Positions 1 through 7,839 of a stretch of DNA of 44,281 nt are shown here, piece by piece. This DNA comes from Alphaproteobacteria bacterium (GTDB lineage: Bacteria > Pseudomonadota > Alphaproteobacteria > Caulobacterales > Parvularculaceae): NCBI GenBank assembly GCA_016125455.1, contig WGLS01000021.1:1-44281 (forward strand), in the 5' to 3' direction. Numbering within the stretch: position 1 is the first letter of the stretch; each line of letters opens with the position of its first letter. Position numbers and translations under genes: made by a program. The notes beneath the pieces are model-generated. The model saw nothing but the letters and a program-made list of their open reading frames with translations. It was not told where the DNA came from and made no database searches.

Positions 1-66
1 GCCCGTCGCAATCACGAAGGGTTCGAAGAATTTCCACTCCTTGTCCGTCATCAACCCGCGAACCAT
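1..66 (-). CDS. IS5-family transposase, N-terminal fragment (runs off the window)
   Basis: The minus-strand frame starts with ATG at 66-64 and translates as MVRGLMTDKEWKFFEPFVIA plus two residues. This is the conserved start of IS5/IS427 transposases (a DUF4096-like N-terminal region). Only 22 codons are in the window. The start is 52 bases inside the inverted repeat, as usual for these compact elements. Elements of this group often express the transposase by programmed frameshifting between two frames, which cannot be checked here. Confidence 0.8.
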   Translation of the reverse strand, partial: MVRGLMTDKEWKFFEPFVIATG

Positions 67-136
67 CGCCGTCTCCCAAAAGACAGCGTTGAATCAGCGT
101 TCGCGACCGTTGGGAATCCACTTTGTCAACAGCTCC
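1..136 (-). mobile_element. IS5-family (IS427-like) insertion sequence, partial, terminal end
   Basis: The terminal inverted repeat lies at 118-136; read on the minus strand it begins GGAGCTGTTGACAAAGTGG. It is followed outside the element by TA (137-138), the usual target of IS427-type elements. The opposite end of the same kind of element is at the right edge of the window (44145 onward), with an 18-base repeat differing at two positions. The transposase start lies inside this piece. The element continues beyond base 1. Confidence 0.85.
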
Positions 137-3100
137 TAATTTCTAGTGTAGCCAATATCACTTTCGTTCGCGATGAAAATGATCCGGATATAGTCTTCTC
201 GGCTTCGAGCGACATGCCGACAGAAGGGGGCAATCCAGTTTCCGGACTTACGGTGCTAGATGTAGACGGCGAGCAAGCGAAAAGGGCGGACATCTACATA
301 TCGAGCAATATTTCCGATTTCTCTCTAGCGAGTAACGGCGGCAATGTAATAATTCATGAGGTTCTGCACGCATTGGGTCTCTCTCATCCGGAAGATTCTC
401 TTTCCGACCCCATCACAAACCCGAGTGGGTTTGATCAAGATTATGATAACTTATTATCGGCGCAGTCGTATCGTTCAAACGATATTAATGAGGTGTCTGA
501 GAGTGATACTCCAATGGTATACGATATTGCCGCTCTTCAATTCTTGTATGGCGCTAATACAAGCCATAACGAGGGGAACACTACCTACACGCTAAATGAA
601 AATGGAACAATCAATATATCGGACAGCTCTGACGGTACGTCATCGCTTACTGGCGCATCTGTCACCATATGGGACAGCGACGGTACTGATACCTATCAAC
701 TAGACTCAAGCATTACCAATGATGCATGGATTGATTTGAGGGCTGGAAGGGTTGAAGATGCGGAAACTGAATATCCTGCAAATCAACCTAACATACCTAG
801 CTATTACTATTCCGTTCTAGATTGGCTTGGAGCTTCAACAGTTGTCATCATGAATGCCTTTCCTGAGGATGGTCCAAACGGGTACGGCGTGATTGAGAAC
901 GCAATTGGTGCGCAAGGCAATGATCTCATCTTTGGCAATCAACTGGATAACGAATTGTCGGGTCTGGCTGGCGACGATACGTTTTACGCCAGCTCCGGCA
1001 ACGACGTTATAGACGGAGGGTCGCATACAAACGGCGATACCGTTGATTACAGCGATTGGCATCAAAATGTATTGGTAGAGATCAATCCGGATACCAATTA
1101 TGATCTTTTGGTCGTTAAATCCATTGCCGAAGAGGATGATCTTAAAGATATCGAGTCACTCATTCTCTCCCAATTCGATGACTGGGTGGTAGGCGACCCA
1201 AGCATACTAAAGGATTATGAGATTCATGGCGGCTTAGGCAACGATGTGCTTGGCGACAGCGCGGGCGACGATGTCATCAAGGGCGGTCTGGGAAATGACA
1301 CCCTGATCGCGGGGGCCGGAGAGAATGCATGGTACGGCGATGATCAGCCTACCTTGTTCGACGACCGGCGAAACATGGATTACGACGTTCTTGATCTCAG
1401 CGGCCTTGCCGGTGCGGTCACCATTAGCGGAATCAACGTCACGACAGCCGCGGCGGAAACAAGCACTGCGGTAGGTTTTGAGGAGATGGTGCTGACGGAG
1501 AGTGCGGATACGGTGAGCGAAAGCAGCGGCTTTTTAACCGACGCGGCCTATCAGGAAATTCTGTACAAATTCGGTGACGGTGATGACACCTTCAAAAGCG
1601 GCGGCGAGGTTACGGTAACGGAAACTGTTTCCACGACCAATAAGAACTTTACCATTACGGACGCAGACAACTTTGAGGCCCTTGGATCAAACGCCTATTT
1701 TAACATTCAAACACTGGACCATGACATTATCTCGTCGAGCGGAACAACGCTGGATTTTACCGGTCATGCCAGCAGTCTCACCTTTGACATGGAGACCTAC
1801 ACTGTCTCCGACACATCGGAAAGTCTGGTTCTGGGTGGCAGTTTGAGCACTGCGAGCTTCATAGGTAGCCATAACGGTGATGTGTTTAATCTCGCCGACG
1901 GTCAAAACGACGACATCTTTCTTGGGCTCGGCGACGATATTGTCAACGAAGGGACGACAGCGGGCACTGCCAGTTCGTCGCAGATCGTCTACTATGGCGG
2001 GAACGATACTTTTACAGGCTTTGCCGAACACGACATCACTCTTGGGCAAAACATCACACAGTCAGAAATTTCGTTCTCCGAAGAGAACGTCAGTATCACT
2101 GATGAGGGGGCGGAGAAGCGCTACGACTTTGACCTCGTTCTGGATTTCGATGGCAACAACAGCCTTACGATTGAGAATGTCAGCTTGCTTGCAGGCAGCG
2201 GAACGGACGGGATATTTGGAACCTCTGACGATCAAGTGAATTTCCTCAATAGTGATTTGCCGAGCATTGCACTGGCCGAAGGCTACAGCATTACGTTCGG
2301 CGGATTTGAGCACTATCAGTTTAACGCCATCAGCCCGCTGCTAACGAATATCGGTACGGTTACTGACGATACCGTTGTGTTTGCCGATGACAGCATCTAT
2401 TTCGCGAGAAATGGAGCCGACGACGTAACGGCCATATATCAGTATGGCGGCACTGTTTACGGCGGACTTGGCAACGACACGATTCGCTCAGGCCAAACAA
2501 CCGGATTTGCGTTTGTGATCCAGAACACATTCTTTGGAGGCGAAGGGGACGACACGCTTATCGGCGACTACGGTCAGAATGCGCTCCACGGCGGCGCAGG
2601 CAACGATACAATTCAAAGCAATGATAGTTACGAGGCCGTCCTCGATGGTGGTAGCGGGCGAGATACCCTCACGACCGGCACGCAAGGCACGCACTACCTT
2701 TATGGCGGCAGCGGTAACGACATCATCGAGGCGAATGCACAAAGTGTCGATATCTATGGCGGCTCCGGGCACGACCGGATTTCTATCGGCACCACTGTAG
2801 GCAACGCTACTGTCTTTGACTTCAACGACGCTGAAGGAGACTTTTTGGACCTGAGAGGGTTCCAGACGTTGAACAGTGGAAACTTCTCAACCACCGCGAC
2901 GGCGACCGGATTCGCTGTAACATTAGGTTCCACAAATCTATCAGTAACGACTGCGGATGGGACGTCCACGCCGATCAACGTTATTTTCTATGGAGATCAG
3001 GTCGAAGAAGGAACGGAAGGCGTCGATAACATCGATGGCAGCACGGCACCGTCCAGAATCTTCGGCAGCTTATACGAAGGCAATGACATCTTCATCGGGT

Positions 3101-4395
3101 CCGATTTCACCGATGTTGTTTATGGTGATGAAGGCGATGACGATCTGAGCGGTGGGGATGGCGATGACCGTATCTACGGTGGTGATGGTGACGATGTGAT
3201 TGACGGAGGTGTCGGTGCCGATTTCCTAAGTGGCGGTGCCGGAAACGACGTATTGTCTAGTGGAACAGGCGATGATGCTGTTCTCGACGGCGGCGATGGC
3301 AATGATCAACTCTACGGAGATACCGGCGCTCAAACCTTGCGCGGTGGTGATGGCAACGACTTCCTGATCGGTTATGCAGGCGATGACACTTTGGTCGGCG
3401 GGGCCGGGAATGATGAAATGTACGTCTATACCGGTAATGAGACGTTCGACGGCGGCGATGGCATCGACACCCTTCTGTTCACAGCCTTGCCGTCAGCCAT
3501 CACCGTGAATTTGGCGGCGGGGACTGCTACTACAGCATATGGTTCTGCCATAATTTCGAATATTGAGTCGGTGTGGGGCACCAATTTGGCTGATACTATT
3601 TCTGGAAATGAAGAAAACAACTCATTGGTAGGCAGTAAAGGGGCCGATACCATATACGGCGGTGGCGGCAATGACGTTCTGTATGGTGACAGGTTCGTTG
3701 GTGGCTACACACCGGATAGCGCAGTGGATACGCTTTATGGAGGTGATGGAAACGACACACTGATAGGCATGCTGGGCGATGACATCCTGTATGGGGACGC
3801 TGGCGACGACCTCTTCTATGATTACGGCGGAGACGAAACGTTTGATGGGGGAGCAGGTGATGCTGATCATCTTGTATTCTACTATTCAGCCGATGCGGTC
3901 ACTATCGATGTGGCTGCTGGCACCGCAACCCATAGCGGCGGCGAAGTCGATACATTCCAGAATATTGAACGGTTCGATGGCAGCGCTTTTGCCGACGCCC
4001 TGACAGGCGGGTCCGGCGACGACTACCTTAACGGTGCAGGCGGCAATGATACAATCACCGGAAACGGCGGCGCGAATATCCTCAATGGCAGTACCGGAGC
4101 CGATACGTTTGTGCTTACGCAGGACAGCATGGACGCATATCTGGACACCGTGGCCGATTTCGATGTTGGCGAAGGTGATGCACTTGACGTCTCAGGCATC
4201 CTGACTCTCTACGATCCGATGACGGACCTGATTTCTGACTTCATCCAGATGACAGACGATGGCACGGATAGCTTCCTGGCCGTGGACACCGACGGAGGCG
4301 CGGATAACTTCGTACAGATCGCGACCTTGCTAAATGTCACAGGTCTGACGGATGAAGCTGATCTGGAAACCAACGGCTATCTGATCGCGGCATAG
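137..4395 (+). pseudogene. Serralysin-like RTX metalloprotease, 5' end removed by IS5 insertion
   Basis: The open frame begins directly at the IS junction (IS ends at 136). The first in-frame ATG (214) is not a natural start, because the sequence upstream of it already encodes protease residues (ANITFVRDEND...DIVFSAS). The remnant has about 1,418 codons. The M10-type zinc site HEVLHALGLSHP lies near residues 73-84. It is followed by DIAALQFLYGAN, the conserved helix of serralysins. Many GGxGxDxxx calcium-binding nonapeptide repeats fill the rest, densest at 3060-3420. The end (about 4080-4395) resembles a type I secretion C-terminal target domain. The family is secreted by ABC/MFP/TolC machines and binds calcium through the repeats. 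The propeptide and start are missing, so this copy is probably not expressed. At the expected Met-turn (xMSY) the sequence reads AQSY. Confidence 0.85.
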
Positions 4396-4453
4396 GACTC
4401 ACGAAAGGCGACCTCCCTAATTCTCCCCAGAATCCCGAAGTTGCTTTTCGTAC

Positions 4454-4481
4454 AAAGGGCGGCCCGCCAGGCCGCCCTTTT
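4454..4481. terminator. Bidirectional rho-independent terminator
   Basis: A perfect 11-bp stem (AAAGGGCGGCC / GGCCGCCCTTT) with a 5-base loop is followed by TTTT on the plus strand. It lies between the 3' end of the RTX protease remnant and the 3' end of the leftward mobilisation operon, so it can serve both. Confidence 0.85.
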
Positions 4482-4564
4482 CCTTTGCAGGCGGCGTACC
4501 CGGAGGATCGGTAAGCAGAGCACAAGGCGGACTGTTTGACAGCCCGCCTCGTGCGGATGAACGC

Positions 4565-4744
4565 CTAAAGCGTGTGATCGCGAACGGCGAGTTCGAACTT
4601 GATCGCCTCAACCAGCGCCTGCGCTTCGAATTGCGCCTTCGAGCCGGGTTCGGCTTGAGCCGCCGCCATAAAGGCCGCAGCCAGCAGGCCGCGCAGTTCG
4701 TCCGAACTCTTCGAGACAAGATCGATTTGTGAAATGAGTGACAT
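4565..4744 (-). CDS. Small hypothetical protein, 59 aa, last gene of the mob operon
   Basis: ATG at 4744-4742, stop TAG at 4567-4565. The start is preceded by AAAGGAGGA five bases upstream, a near-perfect anti-Shine-Dalgarno match, which is the main support for the gene. The product (MSLISQIDLVSKSSDELRGL...) is predicted helical and soluble, with alanine-rich and glutamate-rich segments, and no signal or membrane segment. It follows the relaxase and a 31-residue membrane peptide on the same strand, so it may be co-transcribed with them. No function is recognised; an accessory mobilisation or copy-control protein is possible but unsupported. Confidence 0.65.
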   Translation of the reverse strand: MSLISQIDLVSKSSDELRGLLAAAFMAAAQAEPGSKAQFEAQALVEAIKFELAVRDHTL

Positions 4745-4896
4745 CGTATCCTCCTTTACTATCGAAGGCCCCGACCATCGGAGCCTTTCCGGCCCCGACC
4801 CCCATCAAGGCGATTGATGGGCGGCGGTCGTTTCGATGCAAAAGAGGCACGCGCAATGTCGGCGTGTTACACAGATCGGTATTCAGTGAGAAAGAG

Positions 4897-4992
4897 TTAG
4901 CGGACGAGCCACGGCCAAAGGACGGCCAAGGCTGCGCCGACGCCGAACCAGAAGGCGGGATTTGAAGCAAGGGTGAAAATGTCGAAATCCAT
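4897..4992 (-). CDS. Small single-pass membrane peptide, 31 aa, downstream of the relaxase
   Basis: ATG at 4992-4990, stop TAA at 4899-4897. AAGGAG sits 8 bases before the start. The peptide begins MDFDIFTLASNPAFWFGVGA and ends with a Leu/Trp-rich stretch and a final Arg, giving one hydrophobic span of about 18-20 residues. The ATG is only 15 bases after the relaxase stop codon, so the two are probably one transcript. The function is unknown. Small membrane peptides occur beside mobilisation genes, but I do not recognise this one as a member of a named family. Confidence 0.6.
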   Translation of the reverse strand: MDFDIFTLASNPAFWFGVGAALAVLWPWLVR

Positions 4993-5007
4993 GGAGACTC
5001 CTTATCG

Positions 5008-6432
5008 TTAGCGGTCGAGTTCGGGTCCGCGCGGCGGCATCTGTTGCTGTTCGCGCAGGCGTTTCAGGCGTTCATCCGAGGACATGCGTTCCTTCGCCGC
5101 GTCCGGTTTTTTCTCAGTAAGGCGGTCGAGGCGCGGTCGTCTCACGTCCGGTTTCGGTTGTTCCCGCATGGCGTCGAGCCGGTCGAAGGCGGTTTTTGGT
5201 TGAGGTTTCGGCTCTTGCCCACGCTGCATCAGGCGGTAGTTCGCGGTATCGAAATGCAGGTCGCGAAGCGCCTGCGCGTGTTTGCTGCGGGTGGTACTGA
5301 TTTCTGCCTGTAGTGCCTGCCGCTCGCGGAGTTGGGCATTGATCGTCATCTGCCGTTGCTCACGGTCGCGCTGCAACGCCCATATCGATTCCAGTTCGTT
5401 CTGTTTTTCCAGCTCACGGCGTTTGCCGGTCAGCCGGTCCCACAGGCCCCGCATTCCTTTGCGGAACCGTTCGGCCCGCATCCGGGCTTCGGTTTCGAAA
5501 CGGTTTTTTTGCCCGGCATCGAGTTTTGCGCGCTCGATTCCATGGGCGCGGGCCATCGCCTCGCGGCGGGCATTCAAGGCATCTAGTTCGTGTTTGGCCT
5601 TTGTGCGCACTTCACCAAGATGCACCTTCATGCGCGGCAGGATGTCTTCGGCAATCCGCTTGCGGGCATCTTCGATGCTGCGCAAATCATCGGGCGCGCC
5701 GAGCCTGGCCCGCACCTCTTTGGACTTCCTGCCGGTCGCACGCGCCACCGAGATGACTTCGCCCTCGAACGTGACGGCGACATGGCCGCGCCGGTCCCCG
5801 CGCGCCAGATACAACCCGCGCTCTTCAAGCGCGTGCGAGAAGGTCTGGCGGGAGTCGGAGATCGCCCAGGCGTCCTGTATCAGCCCCTTGAGTTCTCCTG
5901 CGTGTTTTCCGATGCGCTTGGCCTGTTGCCATTCAGCTAGCGAGAAATTGCGCGGATCGCGGTCCTTGGAATCGATGAGGCCGCGCGGCATCTGCCAGCC
6001 GTTTTCGATATAGAGCTGGCGTGAGACTTCCCGCAGTTTGTTCTTGTAGAAGGACAATTGCTTGGCCGTCATCGTCTCGGCATCGATCCGGCTCCATACC
6101 GCATGGGCATGACGGCGGCCTTCCTTTTCATGGAAGACGACGACACGCGGCTGGCCGCTCAGCCCATGTTTTTCTTCAATGGCTTCAAGCGCCTTGTCGA
6201 ACGTTTCGATCCGCACGGTTTCCTTCTCGGGCGGGTTGAGCGAGACGGAAAAGAGGTACTGCCTGCATTTCGTGCCTTTGGCGATGGCGTCAACTTCGGA
6301 CAAAGCGCCGACGACATCATCAGACATAAAGCCGCGAACATCATGGACCTCGATATGCTCATTCTCGCCCATTGTGAGCAAATACTGACCGAGTTGCCGT
6401 CCATCACCGCGTTCCTTGGCTTTCAGGATCAT
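5008..6432 (-). CDS. Relaxase / mobilisation nuclease (MobA/VirD2-type)
   Basis: 474 residues. Relaxases nick one DNA strand at oriT and stay covalently bound to it during conjugative transfer. The metal-binding histidine motif HAHAVWSR is seen near residues 107-114, preceded by RVVVFHEKEGRR. The N-terminus (GQYLLTMGENEHIEVHDVRGF) is typical of the relaxase/mobilization nuclease family in alphaproteobacteria. After about residue 250 the protein becomes highly charged and probably coiled coil, rich in Arg, Glu and Gln, ending in a Pro-rich basic tail. Its ATG overlaps the MobC stop (ATGA, 6432-6429), so translation is coupled. There are no type IV secretion or replication genes nearby, so the locus can at best be mobilised in trans. 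Confidence 0.85.
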   Translation of the reverse strand: MILKAKERGDGRQLGQYLLTMGENEHIEVHDVRGFMSDDVVGALSEVDAIAKGTKCRQYLFSVSLNPPEKETVRIETFDKALEAIEEKHGLSGQPRVVVFHEKEGRRHAHAVWSRIDAETMTAKQLSFYKNKLREVSRQLYIENGWQMPRGLIDSKDRDPRNFSLAEWQQAKRIGKHAGELKGLIQDAWAISDSRQTFSHALEERGLYLARGDRRGHVAVTFEGEVISVARATGRKSKEVRARLGAPDDLRSIEDARKRIAEDILPRMKVHLGEVRTKAKHELDALNARREAMARAHGIERAKLDAGQKNRFETEARMRAERFRKGMRGLWDRLTGKRRELEKQNELESIWALQRDREQRQMTINAQLRERQALQAEISTTRSKHAQALRDLHFDTANYRLMQRGQEPKPQPKTAFDRLDAMREQPKPDVRRPRLDRLTEKKPDAAKERMSSDERLKRLREQQQMPPRGPELDR

Positions 6433-6815
6433 GGCGACGGCTCCGTATCGGTGCGATGGCCGAGCGCGCGCAGCAATTCACGCCGCATCAGCGCGACATC
6501 GGCGCAGGCCTTGCGGATTTCCCGCTCGGTATCGGGCAGGACGGGCAGCGTGCCGATATGCGCCGCCTTGGCGAGTTGGTTGAGATTGTTGGCGATCCGC
6601 GACTGGCCGAGCATCGCCAGCACATGGGCGAGCTTCTGTTCGTCCTTGATCGGCCTGCGGATACGGGAACGGGCACGTTTGGTGCCCTGTCCCTTGCCGT
6701 TGAAGACCTTGCGCTTGATGTAAGACCCGAGAGGTTCGTCTCCGGCCAGTTCTTCAAGCCGGGCGCGCTCTTCAAAAGTCAGTCGAAGTGAGAATGGCGG
6801 GTGCTTTCTGGTCAT
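6429..6815 (-). CDS. mobC: MobC-like relaxosome accessory protein
   Basis: 128 residues from ATG at 6815-6813, chosen because GGAGG lies at 6824-6820 and the N-terminus MTRKHPPFSLRLTFEERARL resembles a ribbon-helix-helix start. The C-terminal half contains LGQSRIANNLNQLAKAAHIGTL, the hallmark of the bacterial mobilisation protein (MobC) family, which binds oriT and helps the relaxase open the DNA. It overlaps the relaxase start by four bases. The ribosome-binding site abuts a very stable hairpin (6823-6857), so initiation may be controlled by RNA structure or protein binding. Confidence 0.8.
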   Translation of the reverse strand: MTRKHPPFSLRLTFEERARLEELAGDEPLGSYIKRKVFNGKGQGTKRARSRIRRPIKDEQKLAHVLAMLGQSRIANNLNQLAKAAHIGTLPVLPDTEREIRKACADVALMRRELLRALGHRTDTEPSP

Positions 6816-6940
6816 CCCGCCTCCCTGCAAACGTCCCGTTCGGGGTCGTTTGCAGGGTCGTCAATTGCCTCAAGCACCTGATTCCATTGAGAAAGCGTTT
6901 CGAACAGAAAGTTCGAGCTTTCTCTCGTCAGGTGCACCAT
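6812..6940 (-). CDS. Possible 42-aa leader protein coupled to mobC
   Basis: ATG at 6940-6938; the stop TGA overlaps the mobC ATG (GATGA arrangement). The translation is protein-like: MVHLTRESSNFLFETLSQWN followed by an acidic tail EAIDDPANDPE. There is no clear Shine-Dalgarno sequence, and the frame runs through both hairpins of the mob leader, so the apparent coding quality may be chance. If real, it would couple ribosome passage through the hairpins to mobC translation, as leader peptides do. The start-stop overlap is seen directly; the rest is inference. Confidence 0.3.
   Translation of the reverse strand: MVHLTRESSNFLFETLSQWNQVLEAIDDPANDPERDVCREAG
6823..6857. promoter_or_regulatory. Perfect hairpin abutting the mobC ribosome-binding site
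   Basis: CCCTGCAAACG (6823-6833) pairs with CGTTTGCAGGG (6847-6857). Inside, CCCG (6835-6838) pairs with CGGG (6841-6844) around a TT loop. The outer base of the stem overlaps the GGAGG of mobC (6820-6824) by two bases. It could be an RNA switch sequestering the site, a binding site for MobC or relaxase, or part of oriT. Confidence 0.65.
6874..6935. promoter_or_regulatory. Triple nested inverted repeat upstream of mobC, candidate oriT element
   Basis: Three perfectly paired arms are nested: GCACCTGA (6874-6881) with TCAGGTGC (6928-6935); GAGAAAGC (6889-6896) with GCTTTCTC (6917-6924); TCGAAC (6900-6905) with GTTCGA (6911-6916), around an AGAAA loop. In total 22 base pairs form with small internal loops. 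Relaxases recognise hairpins next to their nick site, and oriT usually lies just upstream of mobC/mobA, as here. No nick consensus was identified with confidence. Confidence 0.6.
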
Positions 6941-7222
6941 TTTCCATATCTCGCGGCGGCTCGTTTCGCTCGCGCCTCCGATGGGGCGGCCTGACCGGCC
7001 GACGTTCGAGCGGAGGCCCGTTGAATCCAACAATCGCGATAATCGTCGCCTGTCGCCGCCGTTCCGCCGTGCGTGGTAGCGGCGCGTTAACCAAGGGCGG
7101 ATTTGTATGCGCCAACGGGTCGTCTTGCGGATCATGCGTTTCGTCGCGTTTGATCGCGGGAACCCTTGACCTAGCGCCGCTCCGATCCGGACGCTGACGC
7201 AGACAGATTGGCCGGCGTGCGA
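6941..7222. other. Gene-free region between mob module and PepSY gene
   Basis: No convincing gene is seen on either strand. It holds an inverted repeat GCCTCCG (6974-6980) / CGGAGGC (7011-7017) enclosing GGCC...GGCC, which may belong to the oriT region. Promoters of the leftward mob genes and the rightward PepSY gene must lie here. I see a TTGACC at 7165-7170 but no convincing -10 partner. Confidence 0.5.
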
Positions 7223-7792
7223 ATGAAACCCCAGGTACTTCTACGTAAGATCCATCACTGGGGCTCAATGCTCATCATGGCCCAGATGGGCCTCGTGATC
7301 ATGGCCGGTCTCTTCCTCATGCTGAAGAAAGAACTCGACTGGGTGCAGCCCGGCACCGTGCGCGGCGCAGCGCCGGAGGCCGTCCCGGCGCAGTCTTTCG
7401 AGCAGATGTTCGCCGCCGCGGCGAGCGCGCCTGAGCTCGCGCTCGCGGACTGGTCCGATCTGTCGCGCGTCGAGGTGAAGCCCGACAGGGGCATCGTGAA
7501 GTTCGTCGCCGCTAACCAGTGGGAAGCCCAGGTCGACGCCTCGACGGGCGAGCTCCTTCAGGTCGCCTACAGACGATCTGACGTAATCGAAGCCCTGCAT
7601 GACGGCTCATTCTTCGCGGAATGGGTGAAGCTCTACGTGTTTTTTCCCTCGGGGGTGGTGCTCCTCGTCCTTTGGGCTTCGGGCGTGTACTTGTTTTTTC
7701 TGCCGCACGTGAAACGCGCGCAGCGGCGGGCGAACGGCGCAAGGCGGCAAGCAGCCGCGGCGCGTGACGCCGCAACGACGCCCGCGGCGTAA
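7223..7792 (+). CDS. PepSY-associated membrane protein
   Basis: 189 residues from ATG at 7223 (an in-frame TTG lies at 7208). The start MKPQVLLRKIHHWGSMLIMA is the amphipathic plus transmembrane start of PepSY-TM proteins, which keep His residues near the first helix. Residues about 13-33 form one membrane helix. The middle (about 60-120) resembles a PepSY fold with VDASTGELL. A second helix (about 133-155, VFFPSGVVLLVLWASGVYLF) precedes a short basic and alanine-rich cytoplasmic tail. Full PepSY-TM proteins have four helices; this is the short two-helix form, often linked to iron-siderophore reduction or peptidase regulation. It is followed closely by the BNR protein gene and may share its transcript. 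Confidence 0.7.
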   Translation: MKPQVLLRKIHHWGSMLIMAQMGLVIMAGLFLMLKKELDWVQPGTVRGAAPEAVPAQSFEQMFAAAASAPELALADWSDLSRVEVKPDRGIVKFVAANQWEAQVDASTGELLQVAYRRSDVIEALHDGSFFAEWVKLYVFFPSGVVLLVLWASGVYLFFLPHVKRAQRRANGARRQAAAARDAATTPAA

Positions 7793-7839
7793 TTCAGATG
7801 ACGGAACGAAACAGCGAACTCAGTGAGAAAGGGTGGGCG

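Noticed and set aside
835-1065. Minus-strand reading frames inside the RTX protease
   Set aside because: They are shadows of the repeat-rich coding frame, without ribosome sites or recognisable domains.
5282-6013. Long plus-strand frame of 243 codons opposite the relaxase
   Set aside because: The product is Arg/Ser-rich low-complexity sequence typical of the antisense of GC-rich genes; the relaxase frame has clear motifs.
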